From NCBI RefSeq assembly GCF_016863095.1, contig NZ_BOOF01000054.1, forward strand, positions 1 to 64,000: a stretch of 64,000 nt of DNA, in the 5' to 3' direction. The notes beneath the pieces are model-generated. The model did not search any database. It was not told the DNA's origin and worked only from the letters and a program-made list of their open reading frames with translations. Below are positions 8,229 through 15,832 of this stretch, one piece after another. Made by a program: the position numbers and the translations under genes. The stretch comes from Microbispora siamensis (lineage in GTDB: Bacteria; Actinomycetota; Actinomycetes; Streptosporangiales; Streptosporangiaceae). How positions within the stretch are numbered: the first letter of the stretch is position 1; the number at the start of each line of letters is the position of its first letter.

Positions 8229-9170
8229 CTGCCCCGCGCGTTCCCCCTGGCTCTCGGCGCGCTCGCCTCCGCCGTCCTCGTGTTCGGCGCGGCCACCCCT
8301 GGCGCCGCCGACCCCAAACCGACGGAGAAGCAGCTCAAGAAGGAGCTGTCGGACCTGCGCAAGAAGGTCGACCGGCTGATCGGCGACTACAACGCCAAAC
8401 GCGTCGCCCTCGCCAAGGCCCGCGTCGAGGAGAAGGCGGCCCGCGGCCGGCTGGCCAAGGCCGAGGCCGACTACGAGGCCGCCAGCGACGCCGTACGGCG
8501 GATGGCCGGGCTGCGCTACCAGACCGAGAGGGCGATGGCGCTGCCCGACATGAACACCGCCGCGCTGAACTACCAGCTCAAGGAAGAGCAGGCCGCCAGG
8601 CTCGCCCGCTTCGACCAGGTCCGCGCCGAACGACAGCAGGCCGCGGACGCCGCCAAGACGCTGACCGAACAGCTCAAGGCGCAGGCCGCCGAGGTCGCCG
8701 GACAGCGCGAGGACGCCGAGGATCTCATCGACGAGATCAAGGACAAGCTCGACGCGCTGATCCCGATCGCGCCGGGCAAACGCGCGGGCGGGTCGTGGGC
8801 GCCGGAGCTGCCCAGCGGCTCCGACAACATCACCCCCCGGATGCGGCTCATGCGCACGGAGGTCGAAAAGCACTTCGACCTGCGGTTTCCGGTCGGCTGC
8901 TACCGGGCCGAGAACAGCGGCGAGCACCCCCTCGGGCGCGCCTGCGACTTCATGATGAGCTCGGGCGGCGCCATGCCCTCCCCGGAGATGAAGGCGTTCG
9001 GCGACAGCCTGGCCGCCTGGGCCATCAAGAACGGGCCGAAGCTGGGCGTGATGTACGTGATCTGGCAGCAGCGCATCTACAACCTCGGCCATCCGGGCTG
9101 GCGGACCATGTCCGACCGCGGCGGCATCACCGCCAACCACTACGACCACGTGCACATCTCGATGTACTAG
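8229..9170 (+). CDS. Secreted coiled-coil protein with ARB_07466-like C-terminal domain
   Basis: The likely start is CTG at 8229, giving 313 residues. It begins with a signal peptide (MPRAFPLALGALASAVLVFG, cleavage near ATPGA/ADPK), and GGAGAGGAG is placed correctly before it. No ATG, GTG or TTG in frame would keep the signal peptide; GTG at 8280 would cut it. Residues about 33-180 form a Lys/Glu/Ala-rich coiled coil. The C-terminal domain (about 195-313) has RFPVGCYR, HPLGRACDFMM and NHYDHVHISMY, resembling the ARB_07466/M15-like fold seen in secreted cell-wall proteins. The riboswitch and coiled coil fit a role in peptidoglycan remodelling (inference). Its last 13 bp are the left core repeat of the inserted element. 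Confidence 0.85.
   Translation: MPRAFPLALGALASAVLVFGAATPGAADPKPTEKQLKKELSDLRKKVDRLIGDYNAKRVALAKARVEEKAARGRLAKAEADYEAASDAVRRMAGLRYQTERAMALPDMNTAALNYQLKEEQAARLARFDQVRAERQQAADAAKTLTEQLKAQAAEVAGQREDAEDLIDEIKDKLDALIPIAPGKRAGGSWAPELPSGSDNITPRMRLMRTEVEKHFDLRFPVGCYRAENSGEHPLGRACDFMMSSGGAMPSPEMKAFGDSLAAWAIKNGPKLGVMYVIWQQRIYNLGHPGWRTMSDRGGITANHYDHVHISMY
9156..9168 (+). repeat. Left core direct repeat (att-like)
   Basis: ATCTCGATGTACT overlaps the 3' end of the secreted-protein gene. Its partner is at 10504-10516. The two bases CA at -3/-2 also match, giving 15 of 16. Confidence 0.6.
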
Positions 9171-9501
9171 GCACACAAGCCGTCTACCTGCATGTTCGAT
9201 CCCGGCAGGACGCGTCAGGGCACATCGAGGGCACTTGAGCCGTCTGCCGGCTAAGAGCACGCCGGACGACTGGCGCGGACGAGTCGAGGCGGGCCGCCGC
9301 GCGACAGTACAGGTCTAATCACGAGCGGTGGGCTGAGCTGGAACAGCCGCAACGTGCCGCGCCACGCATGGGGGCGCCTCTGGCGGGGGGCGCTCCGGCT
9401 CCGGGATGGCCTCGAACACACGTGCGGGTTGTGGGGTGGCTGGGGTGGGAGCCAGCACGCGTGTCCGCGATTGTCCCCGAAGGCTCCGATTGGGGAAGTG
9501 G
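9171..9501. other. Non-coding left part of the inserted segment
   Basis: No ORF with convincing coding character was found. The stretch contains the left arm-like repeat (9217-9238) and a short inverted repeat CCGGC/GCCGG near 9246-9266. Short ORFs here look random. Confidence 0.6.
9217..9238 (+). repeat. Left arm-like repeat (two AGGGCAC-type hexamers)
   Basis: AGGGCACA-TCGA-GGGCAC-TTGA. It is 19 of 22 identical to 10379-10400 in the same orientation. It lies 49 bp inside the left core repeat. Confidence 0.5.
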
Positions 9502-10011
9502 TCAGGGCGTCAGACCGGGCCGCCATAGTTGAAGGCGGTAGAGCTGGACTTGGTAAACGTCGCGCGGGAAGTCCGGCTCCTCGGTATTGGTCATGACTTT
9601 GGTCAGCACGCGAACCGACCAGGAAAGGCCAGTCTCCCCGAGGTCGAACGGCTCGAGTTCTTTCCACGCACCGTCGGAGGAGTACTCCGAGAGGGCGATC
9701 GTCCCCGAATCGATCCGCAGTTCGCCGTTCCATAGCTCCGCCCAGGACTCCAGCGGCTCCGGGGGGCCGTCGCACAGCTCATACCGGACGAAGTGGTCGT
9801 TCTTTTCAACCATCCGACTGGTCTGAAAAGGGAGCTGACTGGTCAGAATAAGGCCGCTCGGGCCCGCATGGATGCCGGGACCGACGAGGGGAGCCCCATC
9901 CCCGGGACCGGGGTCGCCCGTGATTTCCCCGTCCGTCACCTCGGTGATGACGAAATCGTCGCCAGGTGTGAGGCTGATCATGTCCACCATACTGGCGAGC
10001 AGATTCACCAT
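9502..10011 (-). CDS. Hypothetical protein carried by the inserted segment
   Basis: A 169-residue soluble protein with no recognised domain. The middle is rich in aromatic and acidic residues (NDHFVRYELCDGPPEPLESWAE), followed by alternating strands (WSVRVLTKVM, DVYQVQLYRLQLW), suggesting a beta-rich fold. ATG at 10011 is chosen because TTAGGAGAG lies 8 nt upstream; earlier in-frame starts lack one. It is the only credible gene between the two 13-bp repeats. Cargo of such small islands often confers defence or immunity, but nothing here proves that. Confidence 0.7.
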   Translation of the reverse strand: MVNLLASMVDMISLTPGDDFVITEVTDGEITGDPGPGDGAPLVGPGIHAGPSGLILTSQLPFQTSRMVEKNDHFVRYELCDGPPEPLESWAELWNGELRIDSGTIALSEYSSDGAWKELEPFDLGETGLSWSVRVLTKVMTNTEEPDFPRDVYQVQLYRLQLWRPGLTP

Positions 10012-10378
10012 GGTCGATTCTCTCCTAAGGTGCCGGACAACGTCGGCCGCGTTCCGCGTGTCCCGCGCGGCATGACCGTAACCTATTCTCAAGCTGATAA
10101 CGCGGGTCGAGAACGATACTGCTGGCCGGAACATAGACGAGCCACCCCGGGTTACTGTCGGCTACTTCCCAGCCAACTGGACGTGCCTGAACGCGCAGGA
10201 TCAGCTGAGCCGGCCCAGGTTCCTCGGTAAGAAGCCTAAGGGCCACATCTCGGGGTCGAACGTTAGGCACGTCACCAGACGTTGTCCATTCCACCTGAAG
10301 GCCGTTGAGCTGCGAAAACGCCTACTCCCAGGTCCTGGGGTCAAGTGCGGTTCACGCAGATAGGCGCGGTCGAAGCGG

Positions 10379-10400
10379 AGGGCACAGCAAGGGCACATGA
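10379..10400 (+). repeat. Right arm-like repeat
   Basis: AGGGCACA-GCAA-GGGCAC-ATGA. It is the partner of 9217-9238, in direct orientation and 103 bp inside the right core repeat. Confidence 0.5.
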
Positions 10401-10503
10401 CATCGTGACTAGCCGCGAAATGGTGAGAACCACCGAGACGATCAACGCCAGATCATCCTGGTGGTTCGGGAGTTGTGCCAGGTCACGATCACGGGCTTAT
10501 CAG

Positions 10504-10516
10504 ATCTCGATGTACT
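10504..10516 (+). repeat. Right core direct repeat (att-like)
   Basis: This is an exact copy of the 13 bp at 9156-9168. Followed by GA, it supplies a TGA stop in the frame of the disrupted gene end. Confidence 0.6.
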
Positions 10517-10575
10517 GACGCCGGGGCTCTCGTCGGCAGGCGAACGAGAAGGGCGGATCGGGTTATCGTCCTGCC

Positions 10576-11385
10576 ATGAAGGACGAGCCTCCCCCGCCCC
10601 TGCTGGCCAATCGATGGGCCGACGCTGTCGGCGAAGGCGGGCCCGGGGCCGGCAGGGAGATATGCAGGTGTTTCGATCAAGACAGGGTTCGTCCGCCGCA
10701 CCCTGTGCGCTTCCATCCTGAGCGTCAGGACACTGCATCCCCTGGCTGGCGACATCTGCTCGAGCTCGTAGAAGAAGCGGCGGCAGACGGCCGCGAGGTG
10801 TTCCGTCCTCTTGTCGAACTCAGCCCGGCCGAGCAGCGTCAGATCGTCACGTTGCCTCCGACCATCGCCAAACTCACCGAGGTCAAGCACTTGGTGCTCT
10901 ACGGCAGTAACCTCGTGCGAATCCCCCCGGAGATCGGCTCGATGACCAATCTGCGGGAGTTCAGCCCTTACACGTCGCATCGCCTCCACTGGTTCCCGTA
11001 CGAGCTGACCAGGTGCCGGCGGCTGAAGGCCAGCACGGTCAGCACCCGCTCGCTTTACGGCAACCTCAAGGTGCGAGCACCGTTTCCTCCGCTCCAGCCC
11101 GGCAGAGCATCGACCCGGGACCTCGATCTCCTCGGCCTCGACCCTGGAGTGTGGGGCACCGACGTGATCCGCGCGTGCAGCGTCTGTGACCGGCCTATCG
11201 CCGAAGGCGGGCTCCACCAGGTGTGGATCTCTTTACGGGTCGGCACCGACACCGTGCCGCTGCTGGTGAACGCCTGCTCACCGGCCTGCATCGACGCCCT
11301 TCCTGCTCCTCCAGATGGCTACCTGCCCACGCCGCACACCGGCGGGCCGGGCATACGGCGAAAGCGGGGTGACCACCGTGCCTGA
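10576..11385 (+). CDS. Leucine-rich-repeat domain protein with C-terminal Cys pair
   Basis: The 269-residue protein has LRR-like segments in the middle (about 92-150: LPPTIAKLTEVKHLVLYGSNLVRIPPEIGSMTNLREF). A C-terminal region carries C-S-V-C and CSPAC, possibly a zinc site. The first 20 residues (MKDEPPPPLLANRW) and the VEEAAADGREVFRPLVEL segment look family-like. The region at about 24-55 (CRCFDQDRVRPPHPVRFHPERQ) does not, so a compensated frameshift or small rearrangement is possible there. It starts 60 bp after the right repeat of the inserted segment. Its end overlaps the next gene by 17 bp. Confidence 0.7.
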   Translation: MKDEPPPPLLANRWADAVGEGGPGAGREICRCFDQDRVRPPHPVRFHPERQDTASPGWRHLLELVEEAAADGREVFRPLVELSPAEQRQIVTLPPTIAKLTEVKHLVLYGSNLVRIPPEIGSMTNLREFSPYTSHRLHWFPYELTRCRRLKASTVSTRSLYGNLKVRAPFPPLQPGRASTRDLDLLGLDPGVWGTDVIRACSVCDRPIAEGGLHQVWISLRVGTDTVPLLVNACSPACIDALPAPPDGYLPTPHTGGPGIRRKRGDHRA

Positions 11386-11932
11386 CCTCACGGCGGACCT
11401 GTTCGTGTCGCTGGACGGCTTCGCCGCCGGCGTGGACGTGGGCGCCTTCTTCGGCTATCCGGGGCCCGGCCTCGACGCCTGGATACGCGAGGCGACCGAG
11501 CAGCCGCAACTGATGCTCATGGGTCGCGTCACCTATGAGGCGCTCGCGGCGATCTCGTCCGCGGCCGCCGACGAGGCGAGCACCCGGATGAACGACCTGC
11601 CGAAGGCCGTCTTCTCCAACACCCTGCGGGAGCCGCTCGCCTGGAAGAACACCCGGCTCGTACGCGGCGACCTCGCCGAGCGGGTCAGGGCGCTCAAGCG
11701 GGAGTCGGCCGTGCCGCTGCGCTCGATCGGCAGCCTCACGCTGGTCAGAAGCCTGATGGAGCTCGGGCTGGTCGACCGGCTGCGGGTGATGGTCTTTCCC
11801 CTCACGCTGGGCGGCGACGGTCGGGAGCCCGCCTACGCCGGCTACCCCCGGACGGGGCTGGAGCTGGCCGGCACCAGGGTCCTCGACTCGCGCATCGTCC
11901 TGCTCGAATACCGGCCGGCGGGCCCAAAATGA
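11369..11932 (+). CDS. Dihydrofolate reductase family protein (RibD C-terminal domain)
   Basis: The 187-residue protein has the RibD/DHFR-like reductase fold: DLFVSLDGFAAG at the N-terminus, MLMGRVTYEAL, and the NADPH-site segment IGSLTLVRSLMELGLVDRLRVMVFPLTLGGDG. The family contains bacterial reductases of unknown substrate. GTG at 11369 is chosen because homologues begin M-T-T-x-P-x-L-T; GTG at 11378 is an alternative. It overlaps the LRR gene by 17 bp in another frame, so the two may be translationally linked. Confidence 0.83.
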   Translation: MTTVPDLTADLFVSLDGFAAGVDVGAFFGYPGPGLDAWIREATEQPQLMLMGRVTYEALAAISSAAADEASTRMNDLPKAVFSNTLREPLAWKNTRLVRGDLAERVRALKRESAVPLRSIGSLTLVRSLMELGLVDRLRVMVFPLTLGGDGREPAYAGYPRTGLELAGTRVLDSRIVLLEYRPAGPK

Positions 11933-11969
11933 TGTGACTCCGCGTCGCGGCTCGGGGCAGGATGCCGGA

Positions 11970-12479
11970 ATGACCGACACACGTATCGATCCCCCTGTCG
12001 CCGCGGACGAGCGCGCGATGCTGCGCGCCTGGCTGGACTGGCACCGTGAGACTCTCGCGGTGAAGTGCCAGGGACTCACGGAGGAGCAGCTGCGGCTGCG
12101 CTCCGTGCCTCCCTCCAGCATGTCGCTGCTCGGCCTCGTACGGCACCTGGCCGACGTCGAGCGGGCCTGGTTCCGGCGGCGGCTCAACGGCGAGGACCTC
12201 GGCGGCATCTACTACAGCGACGATGACCCGGACGGCGAGTTCGACAACGTGGACACCGCGTCCGGAGAGGAGGCCTTCGCGACCTGGCGCGCGGAGATCG
12301 AGCACGCGCGTGCGGCCGAGGAGGCCTGCGCCGACCTGGACGCGCTAGCGAAGGCGGACCGCCAGGGAGTCCGCCACTCGCTGCGCTGGATCATGTGCCA
12401 CATGATCGAGGAGTACGCCCGCCACAACGGCCACGCCGATCTGCTGCGTGAGCGCATCGACGGGGCGACGGGCGAGTAG
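11970..12479 (+). CDS. DinB/DUF664 family protein
   Basis: The 169-residue four-helix-bundle protein belongs to the DUF664 branch of the DinB superfamily. Metal-type His residues are seen in LVRHLADVERAWF (about 50-60) and IMCHMIEEYARHNGHADLLRE (about 135-155). The family includes thiol-dependent hydrolases and transferases; the substrate is unknown. ATG at 11970 follows CAGGATG at a reasonable spacing. It converges on the protease gene. Confidence 0.85.
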   Translation: MTDTRIDPPVAADERAMLRAWLDWHRETLAVKCQGLTEEQLRLRSVPPSSMSLLGLVRHLADVERAWFRRRLNGEDLGGIYYSDDDPDGEFDNVDTASGEEAFATWRAEIEHARAAEEACADLDALAKADRQGVRHSLRWIMCHMIEEYARHNGHADLLRERIDGATGE

Positions 12480-12497
12480 GCTCCCGCCCGGCGGGGC

Positions 12498-13802
12498 TCA
12501 GCCGGACAGGCGGACCGGGTTGACGAGGTCGGCGTAGATGAGAAGGCCGCCCATGACGACCAGCAGGGCCGCCATGACGTACGTCAGTGGGAGCGCCTTG
12601 GCCACGTCCACGTACCCGGGGACCGGCCGGCGGCGCACCCGCGCCAAGGCCCGCTTGACGCCCTCCCACAGGCCGCCGGCGATGTGACCGCCGTCCAGCG
12701 GCAGCAGCGGGATCAGGTTGAACATGCCCACCGCGAGGTTCAACCCGGCCAGCAGGTTGATGAAGATCTCGATCTTGTTTTCGACCGACAGGTCCGAGGC
12801 GGCGATCTCACCGCCGATGCGGCCCGCCCCCACGATGCCGATCGGCCCGTTCGGGTCGCGCTTCTCGCCCGAGAAGGCGGCGTTCCACACGCCGACCATC
12901 TTCTTAGGGATGTTGACCATCGCGACGGCGGTGCGCTCGGTCAGGTCCCACATCTGCCCGACGACGTAGCCGGGGCCCTTCTTCTCGACGACGGTCGTCG
13001 GGCTCACACCCAGGAAGCCGGCGTTCTTCTCCACCTTGCCGGGGTCGGTCAGCGAGGGCAGGTCCTGCGCGATCAGGTCGACCTTCACCTCGGCCCGCTG
13101 CCCGCCCCGCTGGATGCCCAGCGTCGTGACCCCCGCGCCGTGCTCACGGATGAGTCGCCGGGCCGTCTCCCAGTCGGTGACCGGCGCGCCGCCGATGGCG
13201 ACGATGCGGTCGCCGGGGCGCAGGCCCGCCTTGGCGGCGGGCGTCAGGGGGTCGCTGTCCCGGCAGTCGCGGTGGTCCGCCTCCGCGGCGGGGATGGCGC
13301 ACTTGGACACCGAGGACACGACCGGCGTCTGCTCTGCGACGCCGAAGCCCATCATCACGACCGCGAACAGCACGAACGCGAGCACGAAGTTCATCGCCGG
13401 GCCGCCGGTCATGATGATGACCTTCTGCCACCAGGGCTTGCGGTAGAAGACCCGGTTCTCGTCTCCTGGCCGGATCTCCTCGGACGCGACCGCCCGCGCG
13501 TTCTCGATGAGGCCCTGCCAGGGACCGGTGGAGACGCTGCGCAGCTTGCCGGGCTCGTCCGAGGGGCGCGGCGGGAGCATGCCGATCATGCGGATGTAGC
13601 CGCCGAGCGGGACCCACTTCACGCCGTACTCGGTCTCGCCCCGCCTGCGCGACCACATCGTGGGCCCGAAGCCGACCATGTATTGGGTCACCCGGACGCC
13701 GAAGAGCTTGGCGGGCACGAGGTGCCCGATCTCGTGAAGCGCGATCGAGACGAGCAGACCGACGAAGAGGATCACGAATCCGGCCACGAAGAGCCAGCTC
13801 AT
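12498..13802 (-). CDS. rseP: Site-2 zinc metalloprotease (RseP/MucP family, M50)
   Basis: This 434-residue membrane protease cuts substrates inside the bilayer, typically anti-sigma factors or signal-peptide remnants. Zinc ligands H23-E24-x-x-H27 lie in the first membrane helix (IALHEIGHLVPAKL), and NLIPLLPLDGGH near the C-terminus supplies the Asp ligand. A PDZ domain (about 170-260, AGLRPGDRIVAIGG) lies between. Actinobacterial homologues (Rip1 type) act on several anti-sigma factors. The real start is the ATG at 13802; the reading frame stays open far upstream without coding character. Confidence 0.9.
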   Translation of the reverse strand: MSWLFVAGFVILFVGLLVSIALHEIGHLVPAKLFGVRVTQYMVGFGPTMWSRRRGETEYGVKWVPLGGYIRMIGMLPPRPSDEPGKLRSVSTGPWQGLIENARAVASEEIRPGDENRVFYRKPWWQKVIIMTGGPAMNFVLAFVLFAVVMMGFGVAEQTPVVSSVSKCAIPAAEADHRDCRDSDPLTPAAKAGLRPGDRIVAIGGAPVTDWETARRLIREHGAGVTTLGIQRGGQRAEVKVDLIAQDLPSLTDPGKVEKNAGFLGVSPTTVVEKKGPGYVVGQMWDLTERTAVAMVNIPKKMVGVWNAAFSGEKRDPNGPIGIVGAGRIGGEIAASDLSVENKIEIFINLLAGLNLAVGMFNLIPLLPLDGGHIAGGLWEGVKRALARVRRRPVPGYVDVAKALPLTYVMAALLVVMGGLLIYADLVNPVRLSG

Positions 13803-13937
13803 CAGCGCGTACCCCCGAATCGGAGAAGGTGCCCTGGCAGACGAAGCACCCTTCGAGCGTAGCCCACCCGCACGAAGGTGAAGACTTTTCCGGCACGGGT
13901 TCGGCTTGCCCGTGTGTGACCGATTGGGGACACTTCG

Positions 13938-13966
13938 TTGACAGTATGGAGTTGGTCGATCACCCT
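13938..13966 (+). promoter_or_regulatory. Putative sigma-70-like promoter of the response regulator
   Basis: A perfect TTGACA -35 (13938-13943) is followed after 17 nt by CACCCT (13961-13966), which keeps the A2 and T6 positions of a -10. It lies 27 bp upstream of the TTG start at 13993, in the divergent region shared with the protease gene. Confidence 0.45.
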
Positions 13967-13992
13967 TTGAGAGACGTCCAGAGGGGAGAACC

Positions 13993-14598
13993 TTGATCCG
14001 GATCCTGGTGGCCGAACACCTTCCGTTGGTACGGCGAGGCCTGGTCGCGTCCCTTGACGGAGAGGACGATCTGCGGGTGGTCGCGGACGTCGGGTCGGGC
14101 GAGGACATCCTGCCCGCGGCCCTGGACGTGCGGCCGGACGCCGCCGTCATCGACGCGGACCTGCCCGGAGTGGACGGGCTCAACGCGGCCGCGCGGCTGG
14201 GAGAGAAGGCGCCACGCTGCCGCGTGATGCTGCTGTCGGCGCAGCCCAGCCCGGGTCACGTCAAGCGGGCCTTCGCGGCGGGCGTCCTGGGCTACCTGAG
14301 CATCGAGGTGGCCCCCGAGCAGCTCGCCGACGGCATCCGCCGGATGGTCGCCGGACGCCGGGTCGTCGACTCCGAGCTGGCGGTCGCCGCACTGGAGGCC
14401 GCCGACTGCCCGCTGACGCCGAGGGAGCACGAGGTGCTGCGGCTCGCGGCGGGGGGCGCGCGGTCGAAGGACATCGCCGCCGAGCTGGGCCTGTCCGTCG
14501 GCACCGTGCGAAATCACCTGTCGCGCATCCTCGTCAAGACCGGAGCGCGCAACCGCGTCGACGCCGTCAGGATCGCCACCGACTCCGGCTGGCTGTAG
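13993..14598 (+). CDS. Atypical NarL/LuxR-family response regulator
   Basis: The 201-residue protein has a receiver domain (1-120) and a LuxR helix-turn-helix (about 136-195, LTPREHEVLRLAAGG and TVRNHLSRILVKTGARNR). The phospho-acceptor candidate is Asp54 (AVIDADLPGVDG). The first acidic pocket is only AEH, and the switch lysine normally found in G-(F/Y)-L-x-K is absent (GYLSIEVAPEQL). Signalling may therefore be unusual or phosphorylation-independent. No histidine kinase is adjacent. It starts at TTG with GAGGGGAG upstream and converges on the SpoIIE phosphatase. Confidence 0.88.
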   Translation: MIRILVAEHLPLVRRGLVASLDGEDDLRVVADVGSGEDILPAALDVRPDAAVIDADLPGVDGLNAAARLGEKAPRCRVMLLSAQPSPGHVKRAFAAGVLGYLSIEVAPEQLADGIRRMVAGRRVVDSELAVAALEAADCPLTPREHEVLRLAAGGARSKDIAAELGLSVGTVRNHLSRILVKTGARNRVDAVRIATDSGWL

Positions 14599-14602
14599 GA
14601 GC

Positions 14603-15715
14603 TCAGGGGCGCCAGATCAGGACGAGCGCGCAGTCGTCGTTGTGGCCGGAGGACATCGACTGGACGAGCTGCCGGGCCTTGTCGCGGAATCCCGACGGCA
14701 GCAGCCGCTCGGCCTCGCCCAGCAACCGGTCGAGCCCGGCGTCGATGTCCCGGCCGGGCTGCTCGATCAGCCCGTCGGTGAACAGCATGAGCGCGTCGCC
14801 CTTGCGCAACACCCCGCTGTCGGTCTCGCAGGCCAGGTCGGGCACCACGCCGAGCACGACGCCCTTCGCCGTGGAGACCCGCCACGTGCCCGAGCCGGAG
14901 TCGAACCGGACGACGGGCGGATGCCCGGCCGAGGTGATGGTGTACTCCCCCGTGGACAGGTCGAGCTCCAGGTGGACGGCGGTCACGAACCCCTCGTCGC
15001 CGAGCTGGCGGTGCAGGTAGGAGTTGCACGCGACGAGGAAGTCGTCCACCGAGCCGAGCAGGCCGCCGAAGGTGCCCGACAGCATGAGCGCGCGGGTTCC
15101 CGCGTCCACGCCCTTGCCGGACACGTCGACGACCGCCACCTGGACCCGGTCGCCCTCCCGCATCGAGACGACGAAGTCGCCGCCGAACGACGATCCTCCC
15201 GCCTGCTTCAGCACCACCTTGCCGCCCCAGTCCTTGGGCAGCGGCGGCAGCTCGCTCTGCCGCTTCAGCCGGTCACGCAGCTCCAGCAGCATCGCGTCGC
15301 CGCGCAGCCCCTGGACGCCGAGCTTGCCCCGCGTACGCGCCATCATCCAGGCCAGCGCGGCGGTGAAGGCCATAGTGATCAGCAGGCCGGGGCCGACGCT
15401 GAGCACTCCCCTGACCGGTCCCATGTACGCCAGGGACGCCACGACCACGCACAGCAGGATCGCGAGGCTGCGCAGCCGGAGCTGGAGCCCGCCGATCAGC
15501 GTGAAGAGGATCAGCAGCGAGGGCGAGAACCAGTACGGCGACACCTCCGCGTCGAGCACGCCGATCACGACGGTGAGCACGACGAGAGCGATGAGGAGGT
15601 ACCGGTCCTTCGACCAAACTTTCCTGACAAAACGGACCAACGGCACCAGGAGCGGCACGCGCGCCAGGAGCGCGCGGAGCCGAGGAGGGATCAGCGGCGC
15701 CGGACGGGAAGTCAT
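14603..15715 (-). CDS. Membrane-anchored PP2C/SpoIIE serine phosphatase
   Basis: The 370-residue protein has three to four N-terminal membrane helices (about 38-125, YLLIALVVLTVVIGVL and later stretches), then a SpoIIE-type PP2C domain (about 150-370). Metal and catalytic motifs are GGDFVVSM, VVDVSGKGVDAG, TSAGHPPVVR, MLFTDGLIEQPGRD and a GHNDDCALVLIW end. The family dephosphorylates anti-anti-sigma factors of STAS type. No STAS partner is adjacent. Confidence 0.88.
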   Translation of the reverse strand: MTSRPAPLIPPRLRALLARVPLLVPLVRFVRKVWSKDRYLLIALVVLTVVIGVLDAEVSPYWFSPSLLILFTLIGGLQLRLRSLAILLCVVVASLAYMGPVRGVLSVGPGLLITMAFTAALAWMMARTRGKLGVQGLRGDAMLLELRDRLKRQSELPPLPKDWGGKVVLKQAGGSSFGGDFVVSMREGDRVQVAVVDVSGKGVDAGTRALMLSGTFGGLLGSVDDFLVACNSYLHRQLGDEGFVTAVHLELDLSTGEYTITSAGHPPVVRFDSGSGTWRVSTAKGVVLGVVPDLACETDSGVLRKGDALMLFTDGLIEQPGRDIDAGLDRLLGEAERLLPSGFRDKARQLVQSMSSGHNDDCALVLIWRP

Positions 15716-15832
15716 GATGGCCTCGACTGTATCCGGACATCCCAGGTGGCGGCACCTGCTTGACCAACGTCTAGATCATCCGGCACGGATATTGGGTCGC
15801 CTCGCGCGGCGGCCCGCTTCTACGGTGTCTCG

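Larger units (their letters stand above)
9156..10516. mobile_element. Mini integrative element or remnant with att-like 13-bp repeats
   Basis: ATCTCGATGTACT occurs at 9156-9168, the last codons of the secreted-protein gene, and again at 10504-10516. The right copy is followed by GA, so precise excision would restore the gene with codons I-S-M-Y and a TGA stop. Inside the repeats lies a second direct-repeat pair (9217-9238 and 10379-10400, 19 of 22 identical), resembling integrase arm sites. The interior looks less GC-rich and holds one convincing gene. No integrase is present, so it would be a remnant or be moved in trans. Confidence 0.6.
10012..10575. other. Long intergenic stretch, right end of the inserted segment
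   Basis: No convincing gene. It holds the promoter region of the cargo gene (minus strand), the right arm-like repeat (10379-10400), an inverted pair GAACCACC...GGTGGTTC near 10427-10471 and the right core repeat (10504-10516). Short ORFs on both strands have no recognisable content. Confidence 0.6.

Noticed and set aside
10201-10398. 65-codon minus-strand ORF with a CPCC start
   Set aside because: It overlaps the right arm-like repeat, has no ribosome site and looks like chance.
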